From Rhizopus arrhizus (lineage: Eukaryota > Mucoromycota > Mucoromycetes > Mucorales > Rhizopodaceae), in contig JAKZZE010000012.1 of NCBI GenBank assembly GCA_024220505.1, positions 744,001 through 808,000 on the forward strand: a stretch of 64,000 bases of DNA, read 5' to 3'. The position numbers and the translations under genes were made by a program. The notes below the pieces were generated by a model. It saw only the letters and a list, made by a program, of their open reading frames with translations. It made no database searches and was not told the origin of the DNA. This document shows positions 45,711 through 56,923 of the stretch, one piece after another (the first letter of the stretch is position 1; each line of letters starts with the position of its first letter).

Positions 45711-46112
45711 TGAATATTACAAGCTGCTTTTTCTTTTGAACTAGATATACATGGGTGATACCTCAACTGTGTCATTTGGAAAAGTCATCATTAGAAACAA
45801 TTATCGCAAAGCTAAGTTAAAAGCTTTCTTTTTTTTTTTCCAGAATTTCGATTCAATGTATTTATAAAGAATATCTTTACTTTAAATACTGTGAATTTTG
45901 CTATTGACCTTATCATTATGTTATAATAGCTATAGATTTTGAGTATTACCTTCTGGCTCAGTCCCAATGGTTCATATATAATTGAGAAAGCCAGAGAAAT
46001 GAGAGCTACTTTCCCTGAAAATAATAATACTCTTGGCCTTGCCAATCTGCCCTGTAATGGAAGAATATGTGGTTGAATTTTCAGATCTGATAACAAGAAA
46101 TAATTGATGACT

Positions 46113-46114
<2 letters not shown>

Positions 46115-46154
<40 letters not shown>
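46115..46154 (+). repeat. poly(A) tract, 40 bases
   Basis: The longest homopolymer in the window, in gene-free DNA. A second run of 39 A lies 640 bp downstream at 46791-46829. Confidence 0.9.
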
Positions 46155-46156
<2 letters not shown>

Positions 46157-46787
46157 GCGGTAGTAATACTAAAACTTGTAGTCTACTCTCTGCTTTTGTT
46201 GAATAGATCAGAGGTTTGTTACTGCATACTTTTGTTAACAATGTCACCTATGCTAAAGACATTCCAATGCTTGGTTATTGCTGCTTATTTCCATTGGGAC
46301 GACTTTTCAAATATCAATACATGCCTTAGTATTTAATAGCTTTATTTCAACCATCCTCCTTTGCTCTATATTTTTATTATTAGCTATATATAGTTCATTA
46401 GATATTATTTTTTAGATGAAGAAGTGTGCAATCCATATATGAAACAAATGCCTTTGCCCTTTTGCTATATGTATTATACATTGTGATTGTTCCCAAGCGA
46501 CTTGGCGAATTTTCGTAAGGTACCAATTAGGAAATAATATTTTTCTTCGCAGTTTTTTTTTTTGTGTAAAATGTGTTTATTTTATCTTCGTAGTTTATTC
46601 TAGTTCCCAAATTTAGGATCTGAGAATGATTTATAATTCTTATGGACAAGATTAGATATTATGAATTAGCCACATTCCAAGCTTCCTTGGAAATCACGAG
46701 TTTCCATGGCAGCACTACACTATTAATTATTGGTTAATTGAGCTGAAATAGTTTGTGAGAGATAAAAAAATTGAAACATAAATGGAA

Positions 46788-46790
<3 letters not shown>

Positions 46791-46829
<39 letters not shown>
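46791..46829 (+). repeat. poly(A) tract, 39 bases
   Basis: Uninterrupted run of A close to the 3' end of the minus-strand TnpB-like relic. Confidence 0.9.
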
Positions 46830-46831
<2 letters not shown>

Positions 46832-47002
46832 GAAGTTAAATGCATCTTTGGTTGAGATTTTTAGTGTACTTACATGAAAGTGAAAATGATCAATGTATAT
46901 TTGAAAATAATAAAAAAAGAAAAAATGAGTAAAAATTCAAAAGCTACCATTATGCTTATTACTTACACTTAATGTATCTAGATGTTGAACAGTAATAATT
47001 GT

Positions 47003-48495
47003 TCAGGAGAAAGTATTGATTTCTGGGGTGGCGGGCTGGTCGTCAGAATTCTCTCTGAGTCTTCTTGATCGTTGAGGAACATCATGTTTGAAACTTTCGA
47101 GAATTTGGCTATTTTCACGAAGCGAGCGAACAATATGCAACAGGTTGAGGTAGGCAGCTAAGTCGCGATTACAGAGGTGAAAGTGTTCCATATTGTCAAC
47201 ATCCTCATTGCTATTAATTGCAAGCATTCAGTAGTTTTGATTTGCATATCTTAATAAGCCATGTTTAATAACTTGAGTGAGGGCTTGTCTTCTATAGGGA
47301 CTAGGATTCAATGACATTTGAAAGGTCTCCAGAGTCATTTCTTCACAATTTGGATAGTGTTTACTTGCTCAGAATTCATCAATTAGAAGAACACAGTAGT
47401 CATTCTTCTGAAGGAGTTTTCAAAAATCCACGCCACGAATGAGCCCATGAAACCTGGAGTTTGAGGCAGACCAGTTTCCCGTTGCAAAGATAGTATTATC
47501 ACCAAATTTCCATCTTAAGTTGGCAGTCAAGAAATGATCAGCAAGACAGTTCCTAAAAGAAGATAATGGCCGAAGCTTCCAGTAGATCGAATGAGCAATA
47601 GGAAGGCTGGTTGGTATGCTCGAAGGGACTGTTAAGAAAAGTAACGTAACCTTCTAATCTCAAAGCTCTGGAATGAACTTGGCCACATTCTGCTAGAGCA
47701 ATGTTGTCTTGAAGAACATGATGATATTTTCCTGACTTACAAGATCTGTCTTGCTATGACTTCATATTTTTGTACTGCATCTTCTTTTGAACAATGGATC
47801 CGCATAAACACAGCAAAGTAGATATCTTTTTCCAGGATCAACATCCATATAGAAACCTTTCGGCTCTTGCTGGCTTGCCGAGGGAAGACTATCGATGAAT
47901 CTTGTTGATTCACGTGGAACAGCAAATTTTGAAAGGTAGCAATCTTGAATACCAAGCCTATTTTTGAGAGGAGTTACACTAACACCATCCATCTGAATCA
48001 TTCCCCGGAAACGCAGGTTATGATCTTCTCTTGATCTTGGAAAGGCAGAGCGTTTAAATTAATCGCTCCATGCCAAAGAGCTAACTTTTTAGCACCATTT
48101 CTCCGTGTACGGTTTAGAGAATTTTGACACAAGATCTTGTTATCAATGGTAGCAAAATAAGATGACCAAAAGAGACAGATAAGGAAGAATTTGAAGGCTG
48201 ACAAGTTCAAAGCAGCAAAGTTCTTAGCAAATCGATAAAAAGCCTTGAAATAATCAACAGGACGGGCTTTAATATCATAATAAATATTATAACTAGATGT
48301 CTAACTGCGATTATATGCCAATAGAACAGGAGCAAACACTTCCAAAGCATGTCCATATAGAGGATCTTAAAAACATCGAGTAATTTCATCAATACCAGCT
48401 TGACTGTTGGTGCGGACGGAGATGGCATTGAAGCTCCTTGCAGGAATAGTGGTAGTACGAGAAACATCCATGGCAGTCACCTCACAATCAAGACC
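47003..48495 (-). pseudogene. TnpB-like RNA-guided nuclease relic (probable Fanzor), copy 2
   Basis: Minus-strand reading with frame changes gives DVSRTTTIPARSFNAISVRT, then DYFKAFYRFAKNFAALNLSA, ILCQNSLNRTRRNGAKKLAL, and an open frame 48001-47762 ending EPKGFYMDVDPGKRYLLCCV, a RuvC-I-type motif (D-x-D-P-G-x-R, about 47845-47825). Further on come FGDNTIFATGNWSASNSRFH, CVLLIDEF, a TGA stop (47371-47369), ASKHYPNCEE (half zinc ribbon), NPSPYRRQALTQVIKHGLLR and HLCNRDLAAYLNLLHIVRSL, the RuvC-III-type block with its Asp present. The order and spacing agree with copy 1 at 5.5-6.3 kb, and several blocks are clearly homologous (HGLLR, RDLAAxLN, IVRSLR). TnpB/Fanzor is the best fit; several stops and frameshifts make it inactive. 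Confidence 0.68.
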
Positions 48496-49628
48496 TTATT
48501 CAAAACAATGACAACTTGCTACCAAAGCGGGCTAACGAAACTGCAGTAGATGATTAACTGCTGGTCTTGGGTGATTGCCATAGCATTTGAATTTCAAGAA
48601 ATTCTTATACGTTTGAACTTATTTTTTTTTTCAAGAAATAAACATCATGTAGGTATATGATATATTACATATATCAATATTATGACAAACCTTTACTTGT
48701 ATTAGATTTTACACATTAATCGCAAGTACAAAGTTTATTTGGTGAAATAACCAAGATTTCCACAATTTTTAGCTTCTTCTGTCTATTATATATCAAACCC
48801 AAACTTAGACTATTAAGCAGAGCAAAACATAGTTGGTATGTAAAATTTTTGAAAGTCGTTAAAGTAGAAAAAGTTTAAAAAATTTCTTTCAAATTTGATA
48901 TTTGCTCGATCTATCATACCATTACATCCTGATAGTTTCTAAAAAGTTATCAATAATGACAATTTTAAGAAAAATTATTATCCGATTTATGGTTTTTTAC
49001 TAGCTAACAGCAATTACAAATGGTTAAGCATTAGCTCTTTCTCCTTATTTGAAAAGCTGCATTAAATTCATAGAAAATAATGCTTTTAAAGTGTTTATGT
49101 CCATGCAAATAACGTAATATCTATCATGACAATTTCCTTGGGATATTTTTTTATATAAAAATGGGCATGGTTTTTTGCTCTAGACTAGCATTAATGGATT
49201 TGATATCTTATACAAGGCTAAATAGATACAATAGAGCTCTTTTACAATCAATTCTATTGCATTTATTTCTAAATTTTTATTATTTCATTCTTTCATAAAA
49301 AGGAGCCTTCTGTATCTTTGAATCCTGTACTAATTTGAATTGTAAATGAAAGAGGTTTTGACAAAAAAAAATTATCTTAAGAAGTATATCTGATAAAGAC
49401 TTCACTCAAGCTATTTGATCTAGTAAACGTATGAGTAATATGAAAAGAAAAAAGTGTGCTACTTCACAGTTATTTTGATAAAAACCAATTTTTTTTTAGT
49501 TATTTTTCATAGAGAACAAGCAGTCTTAGGTATGCGCCACATTTTACTTTTTTTTTCATTCAGAGGGGCCAATCTCAGTATTGATTGATTATAAGCTATT
49601 TTATTCTTTCTCTCTTTTCTTATAGCAA
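48496..49628. other. gene-free spacer and NOP56 promoter
   Basis: AT-rich with no open frame of note. The last few hundred bases would contain the NOP56 promoter. A pyrimidine-rich patch sits near 49590-49620. Confidence 0.55.
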
Positions 49629-51281
49629 ATGGTACATTGTTTGTAAACATAAATAAAGAAAATACTATAAGTTATCTTATTATTCAAGTTGTTATAGGTC
49701 AACTTTGTTTTATTTGAAACAGCTTCAGGCTATGCTCTCTTTGAGCGCCTTCAATCAGAAGAAATCGGTTCCAAGTTAGAATCTGTTCAAAATTCTATTG
49801 CAGACCTTCCCAAATTCAGCAAGATGCTCAAGCTCAAGTCTTTTGCTCCTTTCAAAAATGCTGCTGATGCTTTAGAAAATGCCAACGATGTCTCTGAAGG
49901 TAATATAGAAAAGCAACTCGTCTTCCACAAGTATATAACGTTATTTATCAGGTATCGTTAACGCCTCTTTGAAGGCCTTCTTGGAAATGAATCTTCCCAA
50001 GTCTGGTAAGAAGAATAAAGTTGTTTTGGGTGTTGGTGAAAAGAATTTGGCTGGTGCTATCAAGGCTGAGCTTAGTGTTGAATGTGCTTCTGACGAAATG
50101 GTCCAGGAACTCGTTCGTGGTATTCGTCTTTGGGCCGAAAAATTGTTGAGCCAATTGAAGACTGGTGACTTGGAAAAGGCTCAACTTGGTCTTGGTCACA
50201 GTTACTCTCGTGCTAAAGTCAAGTTTAATGTGAACCGTGCTGATAACATGATTATTCAAGCCATTGCCTTATTGGATCAATTGGATAAGGATGTCAACAC
50301 ATTTGCTATGCGTGTCAAGTAAAGTTATTACAGGACGAAAGATTATTCATATATTAACATATTTTTTCCCTTAGGGAATGGTACTCATGGCACTTTCCTG
50401 AAATGATTAAGATCGTCAATGATAATTACAAATATGCCAAACTTGTCAAAATCGTAAAGAACAAGGGTGATCTTAACGAGGAAAAGTTGGAATCTATTGC
50501 TGAAATCCTTGATGGAGATGAAGCTGCAGCTAAACAAATTTTGGATGCTGCCCGTTCTTCCATGGGTACAGATATTTCGCCTGTTGATATGATTAACATT
50601 CAGAATTTTGCTGATCGTGTCATCAGTCTTGCTGAATACCGTAAGAACCTCCACACCTATTTAACTACTAAGATGAACTACGTTGCTCCTAATCTTGCAG
50701 CCTTGGTGGGTGATATTGTTGGTGCTCGTTTGATCTCTCAAGCTGGTTCTTTGACCAATTTATCCAAATATCCTGCCTCAACTCTTCAAATTTTGGGTGC
50801 TGAAAAGGCTCTTTTTAGAGCATTAAAGACAAAGGGTAATACACCTAAATATGGTTTGATTTATCATTCTTCATTCATTGGTCGTGCTGGCCAGAAGAAC
50901 AAGGGACGTATCTCTCGCTATCTTGCCAACAAATGTACTATTGCTTCTCGTATTGATTGTTTCTCTGAAGCACCTACTGATAAATTTGGTCAAGCTTTAA
51001 AGAAACAAGTTGAAGACCGTCTTGCCTTCTTTGATAGCGGCGCTCTTCCAGAAAAGAACCTTGCTGTTATGAAGAAGGTTTTGTCTGAATTAGATGTAGA
51101 TGAAGAAGAAATCGAAGAATCGACTGATAAGTCTGCTTCCCGTAAGAGAGCTCGCTTAGATGAAGATGGAGAATCAGCTACTAAGAAACCTAAGAAGGAG
51201 AAGAAGGAGAAGAAGGAAAAGAAAGATAAAAAAGAGAAGAAGGAAAAGAAAGAGAAAAAAGAAAAGAAAAACAAGGATTAA
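49629..51281 (+). CDS. NOP56: NOP56, box C/D snoRNP core protein
   Basis: Four exons (49629-49631, 49698-49899, 49952-50318, 50375-51281) give 492 residues. The first exon is only the ATG, spliced (ATG|GTACAT ... TATAG|GTC) to [18 protein letters not shown], which restores the expected N terminus. NOP56 binds snoRNAs with Nop58, fibrillarin and Snu13 to guide rRNA 2'-O-methylation in the nucleolus. Visible are the N-terminal domain, the coiled coil, the Nop domain with [40 protein letters not shown] and the [10 protein letters not shown] end, and a Lys/Glu tail ([20 protein letters not shown]). The [20 protein letters not shown] block separates NOP56 from NOP58. AATAAA at 51346-51351 may be the poly-A signal. 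It lies in tandem with uL11. Confidence 0.95.
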
Positions 51282-51591
51282 ATAGATTGAAAGCACTTTT
51301 TTCTTTAACCAATTTGCATGTGTATAAACTTTTTTTGTTTTGTTTAATAAATGATTTATTATGTTCTATTTAAACTATGACCCTCTTATTTATAATTATG
51401 ATGAACAAAGGGGAAAAAACAGAATTACTTTCATTTTTTAAACACAGGGTACGAGCGGTAGTTAAATTATTCGTTGGGCCGTATCAAATACTTTCTGCTA
51501 ACAAATTGATGAACTTTCTCTTTATAATAATGTAAGATACTCAATGCATCCATCCATCCATCAATTTACTTATATATCCTCATAGCTAAGA

Positions 51592-52272
51592 ATGCCTCCT
51601 AAATTCGATCCTTCTGAGGTTAAGATCATTTACCTCCGTGCTACTGGGTAAACTCAATTAAGATTGCTCAACGTTAATGATTCTAATGCCCCTTTTTTTG
51701 TAGTGGTGAAGTTGGTGCTTCTAGTGCTCTCGGTAAATCTCAGCTTTTTTTCAACCCATTCAACCAATAACAAAATAAATTGACTTACATTGATTTAATA
51801 TAGCCCCCAAGATCGGTCCTCTTGGTTTGTCTCCCAAGAAGGTCGGTGAAGATATCGCCAAGGGTACCAAGGACTGGAAGGGTCTTCGTGTCACTGTCCA
51901 ATTGACCATTCAAAACCGTCAAGCTCAAGTTTCCGTTGTTCCTTCTGCTTCCTCTTTGGTCATCAAGGCTCTTAAAGAACCCCTCCGTGATCGTAAGAAG
52001 GAAAAGAACATCAAGCACTCTGGTAACATCTCTCTTGACGACGTTATCGAAATTGCCCGTACCATGCGTTTCAAGTCTTTGGCTCGTGAGCTCAAGGGTA
52101 CTGTCAAGGAAATCCTCGGTACTGCTTTCTCTGTCGGTTGTACCGTCGAAGGTCAAAACCCCAAGGATCTCTGTGATGCTATTGACGCTGGTGAAGTTGA
52201 AATTCCCGTAAGTATTTTATTGTAAACTTTATCAAAGGAGTATAATACTGAATATGTTTATAGGAGAAATAA
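51592..52272 (+). CDS. RPL12: 60S ribosomal protein uL11 (L12)
   Basis: Four exons (51592-51647, 51704-51732, 51804-52207, 52264-52272) give 165 residues, the exact family length. uL11 sits at the GTPase-associated centre of the large subunit. The sequence starts [20 protein letters not shown] and shows [20 protein letters not shown] (the N-terminal domain loop) and [20 protein letters not shown]. The last exon codes only for Glu-Lys-stop after a 56-bp intron, restoring the conserved end EVEIPEK. The 29-bp second exon is also very small. Codon use is highly biased, as expected for a ribosomal protein gene. It follows NOP56 at 310 bp on the same strand, a sensible pairing for ribosome production. 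Confidence 0.97.
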
Positions 52273-52883
52273 ACGTAGCAATTTTCTGTGGAAGAAAAAA
52301 AAAGAGTGTCAATACCTTTTTAAAAAACTTTTCTTGTATACATAAATGATTTCTGCAGTTTCTTATTGTAATTTATTTGATTTTATTTTTATTTTCTGGA
52401 TATGCTGCCTATTATTGTTTTAGTATATGGTCTAAATGAATGCTTGATGATAGCAAGTAACATTTGCTGGGTCATTTAGTTGAAGCAAAAAATAATTTAA
52501 GAAATGAAGCAGTATTGTTAATATATGCTGTATTTGTCAATAATAGAAGAGTATACAAAATAAGAATAACTCTTTTCTTCCATTGACATGTTCATCTCTA
52601 AAGAGTATTATTCAACGTAGTAATTTTTGTTTTCGCTTTCGTTATACATTAAACAAAATAGTTGATTCTCTTACTGAATTAATTCTTACAAGTGTATCGC
52701 AATGACTTCACTGTTTTTTTTTTTTTTGGATATGCTATTAATATAACATACTATGCAATCAAAAAAGTATTTTTTGAACCAAACTATGTAAATCAGCAAG
52801 CAAGCAATACTAATTACCAGCCATACAATATATTTGAATAGTGAAATCAATCAACGTTTTCAGATATGATACAAAGCAAGGTT

Positions 52884-52958
52884 TTATTTCTTGTCAGAAA
52901 AGAAAAGAGTAACAAGATGTTGTTCCAATTCGTCTAGGTGCTTCAACAAGTCAGGTAT
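52884..52958 (-). pseudogene. isolated exon-like fragment
   Basis: A good acceptor (ATGTATAG) is followed by 24 codons reading IPDLLKHLDELEQHLVTLFF then SDKK and a TAA stop. The peptide is a clear amphipathic helix and unlike the surrounding sequence. No upstream exon could be found within 500 bp. It may be the last exon of a small coiled-coil gene, or a relic. Confidence 0.3.
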
Positions 52959-53908
52959 CTATACATCATGATTTTTTTATTTTTTTTTTTTTTTCATAAA
53001 AAACGACTATAATAATATTATTATAGATATTTAGTATTTAATCTGTAAACTATGAATTGTAATTACTCTTAATGTTTATATCGTTTTATTTTAGATATAT
53101 ATAACAAACAATGTTGTTCTTCAAGAAAGAAATCGATTTTATTTACATGAATTTTGTTTTATAAATCGGTTGTCGATATGTAAATGTCTATTTTTGAAAA
53201 GAGTATTTGTAGGAGAGATCTAGAAATACTCGAAACCGACATATAATTAATATTATTGCTTTTCATGTCTGCAATATACCTAAAGAGGTTCTATTGATTG
53301 TATATGTGGTGTTCTTATTCTTCTTTTCGTATTGGCCCAAATAAAAGGAAAAAGGTTAAGAAGGCACAATTTAATCGACAATAGTTGCTTCGCTTTTTAG
53401 TGATTGCATTTCTTTAATCATTACTAAGAATCACTAGGTACATTAGCATAGTATGAATAATAGTATAGCTGTGAGGTTAATACACTACAGTTCATCTAGT
53501 GGTCTTACTATAAAATGTATATGATGTGAAGGACCTTTATCAATGAACTATTCGATTTATTTTCGCTTCATGATTTGTGAGTATAGCCTGCTAGAATAAA
53601 TTAATGCCTTTATGATTACTCAATTTAACACATCAATAAGCATCAGGACATTAACAATGCTAATGATAAAAAGATATATGCTTTAAGTTTATTTAAAGAT
53701 TTTAAGAAGTACTATAATTACAAATAGCAACACAATGAGCCACAATTATTGTTAGTATAGAGGATACTTTCTATTAAATTTGTCGTAATAATAGAGCTAT
53801 AATGAACAAAATAGGCTCTGGAAGGTCTCTGTGCATATCATTGTTATTTTAACATATCGCATATCTCAAGTTCAATCACCTCGTTAGATTTCATTTCGCT
53901 TACTTTCT

Positions 53909-53910
<2 letters not shown>

Positions 53911-53943
<33 letters not shown>
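53911..53943 (+). repeat. poly(T) tract, 33 bases
   Basis: Homopolymer upstream of the allantoicase/ureidoglycolate lyase gene, about 330 bp before its ATG. Confidence 0.9.
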
Positions 53944-53948
<5 letters not shown>

Positions 53949-54274
53949 ACTAAATGAAAAGTAACATTTTAAGATTGTTATAATTGATTTATATGGAAAA
54001 CGTAGCAAGAGTCATTCACATACTAATTATTCCAAGGACTTTTGCATACATGGAACAAGTTAGCACTTGATAACTACACAATAAATTCGCGTATGCAAAG
54101 CTTGTATTACATGTATGGTATATTTTACATCAGGAAAAAAAAAAATCAGAGCGTATAACTGCAATTCTATTGGATACTTTTTACAACTGCAAATATTGAT
54201 AACAAAGATTCGGCTTGAAAATTATTTGAGATTCACCTTTTTTCTTCTTTTTTTTTCTTTTTATATTTTCAAAA

Positions 54275-55485
54275 ATGACAGTTAAACCAAAGAATATAAG
54301 TGAACAAAATTTCAAAACTTCAAACTTGTCCAAAAATCACGGTATATACACAAGAACAAATGCAAAAGAAGCTTATATACTCCGCTATAGATCTTGCAAG
54401 CTTCATATTTGGTTCTTCTGTTGTTGCTGTTACAAATAACAATTTTGAGACCGCATTTAGAATGCTCAAGCCGGATCCTGTTAAGAATGTATCTGGTGAA
54501 GGTGCGTGAATACTTATAGACATAAGTGAGCTCTGAATATTTGATTAAATGATAAGACTTAGATTGTTCACTTAAAGATGGATGGTCAGTAAAAATTAAA
54601 GGCAAAGATAACATTGAACAGTGTATTATAAAACTTGGACAGGCAGGCTTGGTGTATGGTTTTGATATTGATACTAGCTATTTTACTGCCCCTGAAAAAT
54701 TTTCTGTTTCTATAGAAGGCGCACATCATCTTACAGGCAATATTCAAGCAGATGATGTTTTATGGGTTTCCTTATTGCCTCGAGTAAACCTCGATTCATG
54801 CAGTCATAACTTCTTTGAATTATCGGAACAACCTGAAGTTGCATATACACACCTTCGCATCTGTTGTTATTCTAATGGTGGTATTGCACGTATCCATGCA
54901 TACGGCAAAAGCACGTACCCAATTTCCCCAAAAGCCACAATTCCACAAACACTGACTGCAATGCCCCTTACAAGTGAAGATTATGCACCTTATGGCGACG
55001 TGATACATCCTCCTGGAGCACGCAGTAAAACGGGCGCCAACCAAGGAACCGCATCCAAATTTCATCATGTAGCACTAGTCAACAACCTCTTTCCTCAAGG
55101 TGATGGAAAAATGAATGTTTGCATCTTTCGATGTAAGCCAGCACAGCAATTGCCTTTTACAGTCAAATTGCTTGAAAGACATCCATATTCGACACAGGCT
55201 TTTATTCCCATGACAAGTGGTGGTACACGCGGATACCTGGTCGTGGTTGCCCTGAATGGTATTGATGATCGTCCAGACCTTTCTACACTCAAGGCATTCA
55301 TCGCAACCTCAACACAAGGTGTGAACTACCGTCAAGGAGTTTGGCATCATCCAATGATTGCCTTGGATTCTGTGACTGACTTTGCAGTGATCGTTCACGA
55401 AAATGGCATCCCAAAAGATGATTGTAATGAAGTAAATGTACCCCATGTCCTTGTCCGGGTTCCTGGGTTTCAAGCAAATCTCTAA
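54275..55485 (+). CDS. fusion of one allantoicase repeat with ureidoglycolate lyase
   Basis: Three exons (54275-54341, 54391-54501, 54578-55485) give 361 residues. Residues about 23-173 match a single allantoicase repeat: HDLASFIFGSSVVAVTNNNF, EDGWSVKIKG, VYGFDIDTSYFTAP, VSLLPRVNLDS and THLRICCYSNGGIARIHAYG. Residues about 182-361 match ureidoglycolate lyase: PLTSEDYAPYGDVIHPP, FRCKPAQQLPFTVKLLERHP, YSTQAFIPM and QGVWHHPMIALDSVTDFAVI. Allantoicase splits allantoate into ureidoglycolate and urea; the lyase splits ureidoglycolate into glyoxylate and urea. The fusion thus joins consecutive steps of purine-nitrogen recovery. Allantoicase normally has two such repeats in about 340 residues; here the second is missing, replaced by the lyase. 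Exon joins are supported by restored family motifs. Whether the half-enzyme is active is open. Confidence 0.85.
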
Positions 55486-56091
55486 GCTTTTTCAATGACG
55501 TTGTAAAGAGGAGAATTTAGGAGAGAAAAAGCAAAAGTAATCTTTTTTGTTTTTGTATCAAGAAAATAAATAAAAAGTAAATACAGAAAAGGGAAGCACG
55601 ATAATAGGGAAAAATGAAACATCCAGATGAGGGGGACTAGACCCTTAAAGCCGTGAAATTCATATAACAAAACGCAGGAGAGAAATACTTAAAATAACTT
55701 TCTCCTTTTAAAGTATACAAAAAATTGATTCGAGGGTTTAATAGAAAAAGAAAGACATGCATGTGTTTATATATTAATTTTAATGATCTTTAAAGTGGAC
55801 CTTACTTTTTGGTAAATGAAATATATAATTGTTGCATATGCAAAATGAAACACACCTTCCCTATTTTCTGGAGAGAGTACAATGCATTCACCGAGAATGA
55901 GGAGCAAGCACAATAGAAAAATGATTGTTTAGCGCCAAATTTGAATCTTTAAATGACCTTGATATTATTGTTGATTTAAAATGTACATGATCAATGGCAT
56001 GTTGTACAAAATGTACCAAAGCTTGTTTCTTCCCCTTTTTAATTCTTTTATGTAAGATGATTGGAAAATGAATAAAGATTTGGTCATTTAG

Positions 56092-56126
<35 letters not shown>

Positions 56127-56923
56127 TTTTTTTTTTTTTTTTTCCTCCATGGCAAAAGGGAGATCGAAAGAAAACTTTAAGTAATTATGTAAGGAGTTTT
56201 ATCCATCTTTTTAAGCAAATAAATGGACTATTTCTTGTGGGACAGTTTCAAGCTGAAAGGAATGGCCAATTGTTACACAATTCAGGGTCTACGTGAAACA
56301 TAGACTTGTTCAGTGTAAAAAAAAAAAAGAAAAAGAAAAAAAAAAAAAAGAGCAAGAAAATAATGTATTATTTTGGATTATTTCCATGTTATTCCAACGA
56401 CACTGCGACTTGCTATATACTTTTTGCGTATGTTAAATAAAATAGGGGGAGGATACCTTTATATGACACATGTTTCTATAATTTTTAGGAGTTTCCTTTT
56501 TTTTATTATTTTGCCAACCAAAAAGTGAACATGCACATCAAAGTACTTTGTATAATTTAAAAATGGCTCGAGAAGAATTTTTTTTTCTCTCTCAGACTTT
56601 ATTGCCACAAGTGTGAAAGAGAGAGGGAATCAATGGGGAGTGGTATAAAATAGGAGACAAAGTTTGTGTGTGCGCGTGTCTCAGGTCATATAAATAGTCC
56701 CTTTCAGAACTTGAACTATTATTTAACTCCTATAAAGAACAATAACTTTGCCACTCCCCTTAAAAATAAGAAGAAAACTGTATAAGACTTCAGTTATCTT
56801 TTATTTTATTTTTTTTATTTTCCTCTATTTCCCTTTGTTTTCTTTTTCACCCCTTCCCATTCTTTTAATTCCCCCGCACTAATACACACTTTCATTTCTA
56901 CGCTCATTTTTCTTTCTTTTTTT
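55486..56923. other. spacer with simple repeats
   Basis: No gene seen. A (TC)n run at 56092-56118 continues into a T run to 56143, and purine runs follow near 56310-56350. The 300 bp before 56924 are strongly pyrimidine-rich, as expected for a fungal promoter and 5' leader. Confidence 0.6.
56092..56143 (+). repeat. (TC)n microsatellite plus poly(T)
   Basis: Thirteen TC units followed directly by about 25 T, in the upstream region of the C2H2 gene. Purine-pyrimidine mirror sequence of this type can form triplex DNA. Confidence 0.85.

Larger units (their letters stand above)
44446..47002. other. spacer with homopolymers and transposon dust
   Basis: It starts with an (AAAG)n stretch at about 44476-44511 before the Sel1 gene. 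A (GT)n then T run lies at 45244-45287, a 40-base A run at 46115-46154 and a 39-base A run at 46791-46829. The relic at 45541-45710 is listed separately. The other open frames (44640-44837, 45106-45336) are low-complexity or unrecognised. Confidence 0.5.
52273..54274. other. gene-free spacer
   Basis: About 2 kb, very AT-rich, with T runs near 52711-52726, 52979-52995 and a 33-base run at 53911-53943. The only coding-like signal is the single exon-like block at 52884-52958 on the minus strand, listed separately. Confidence 0.55.
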
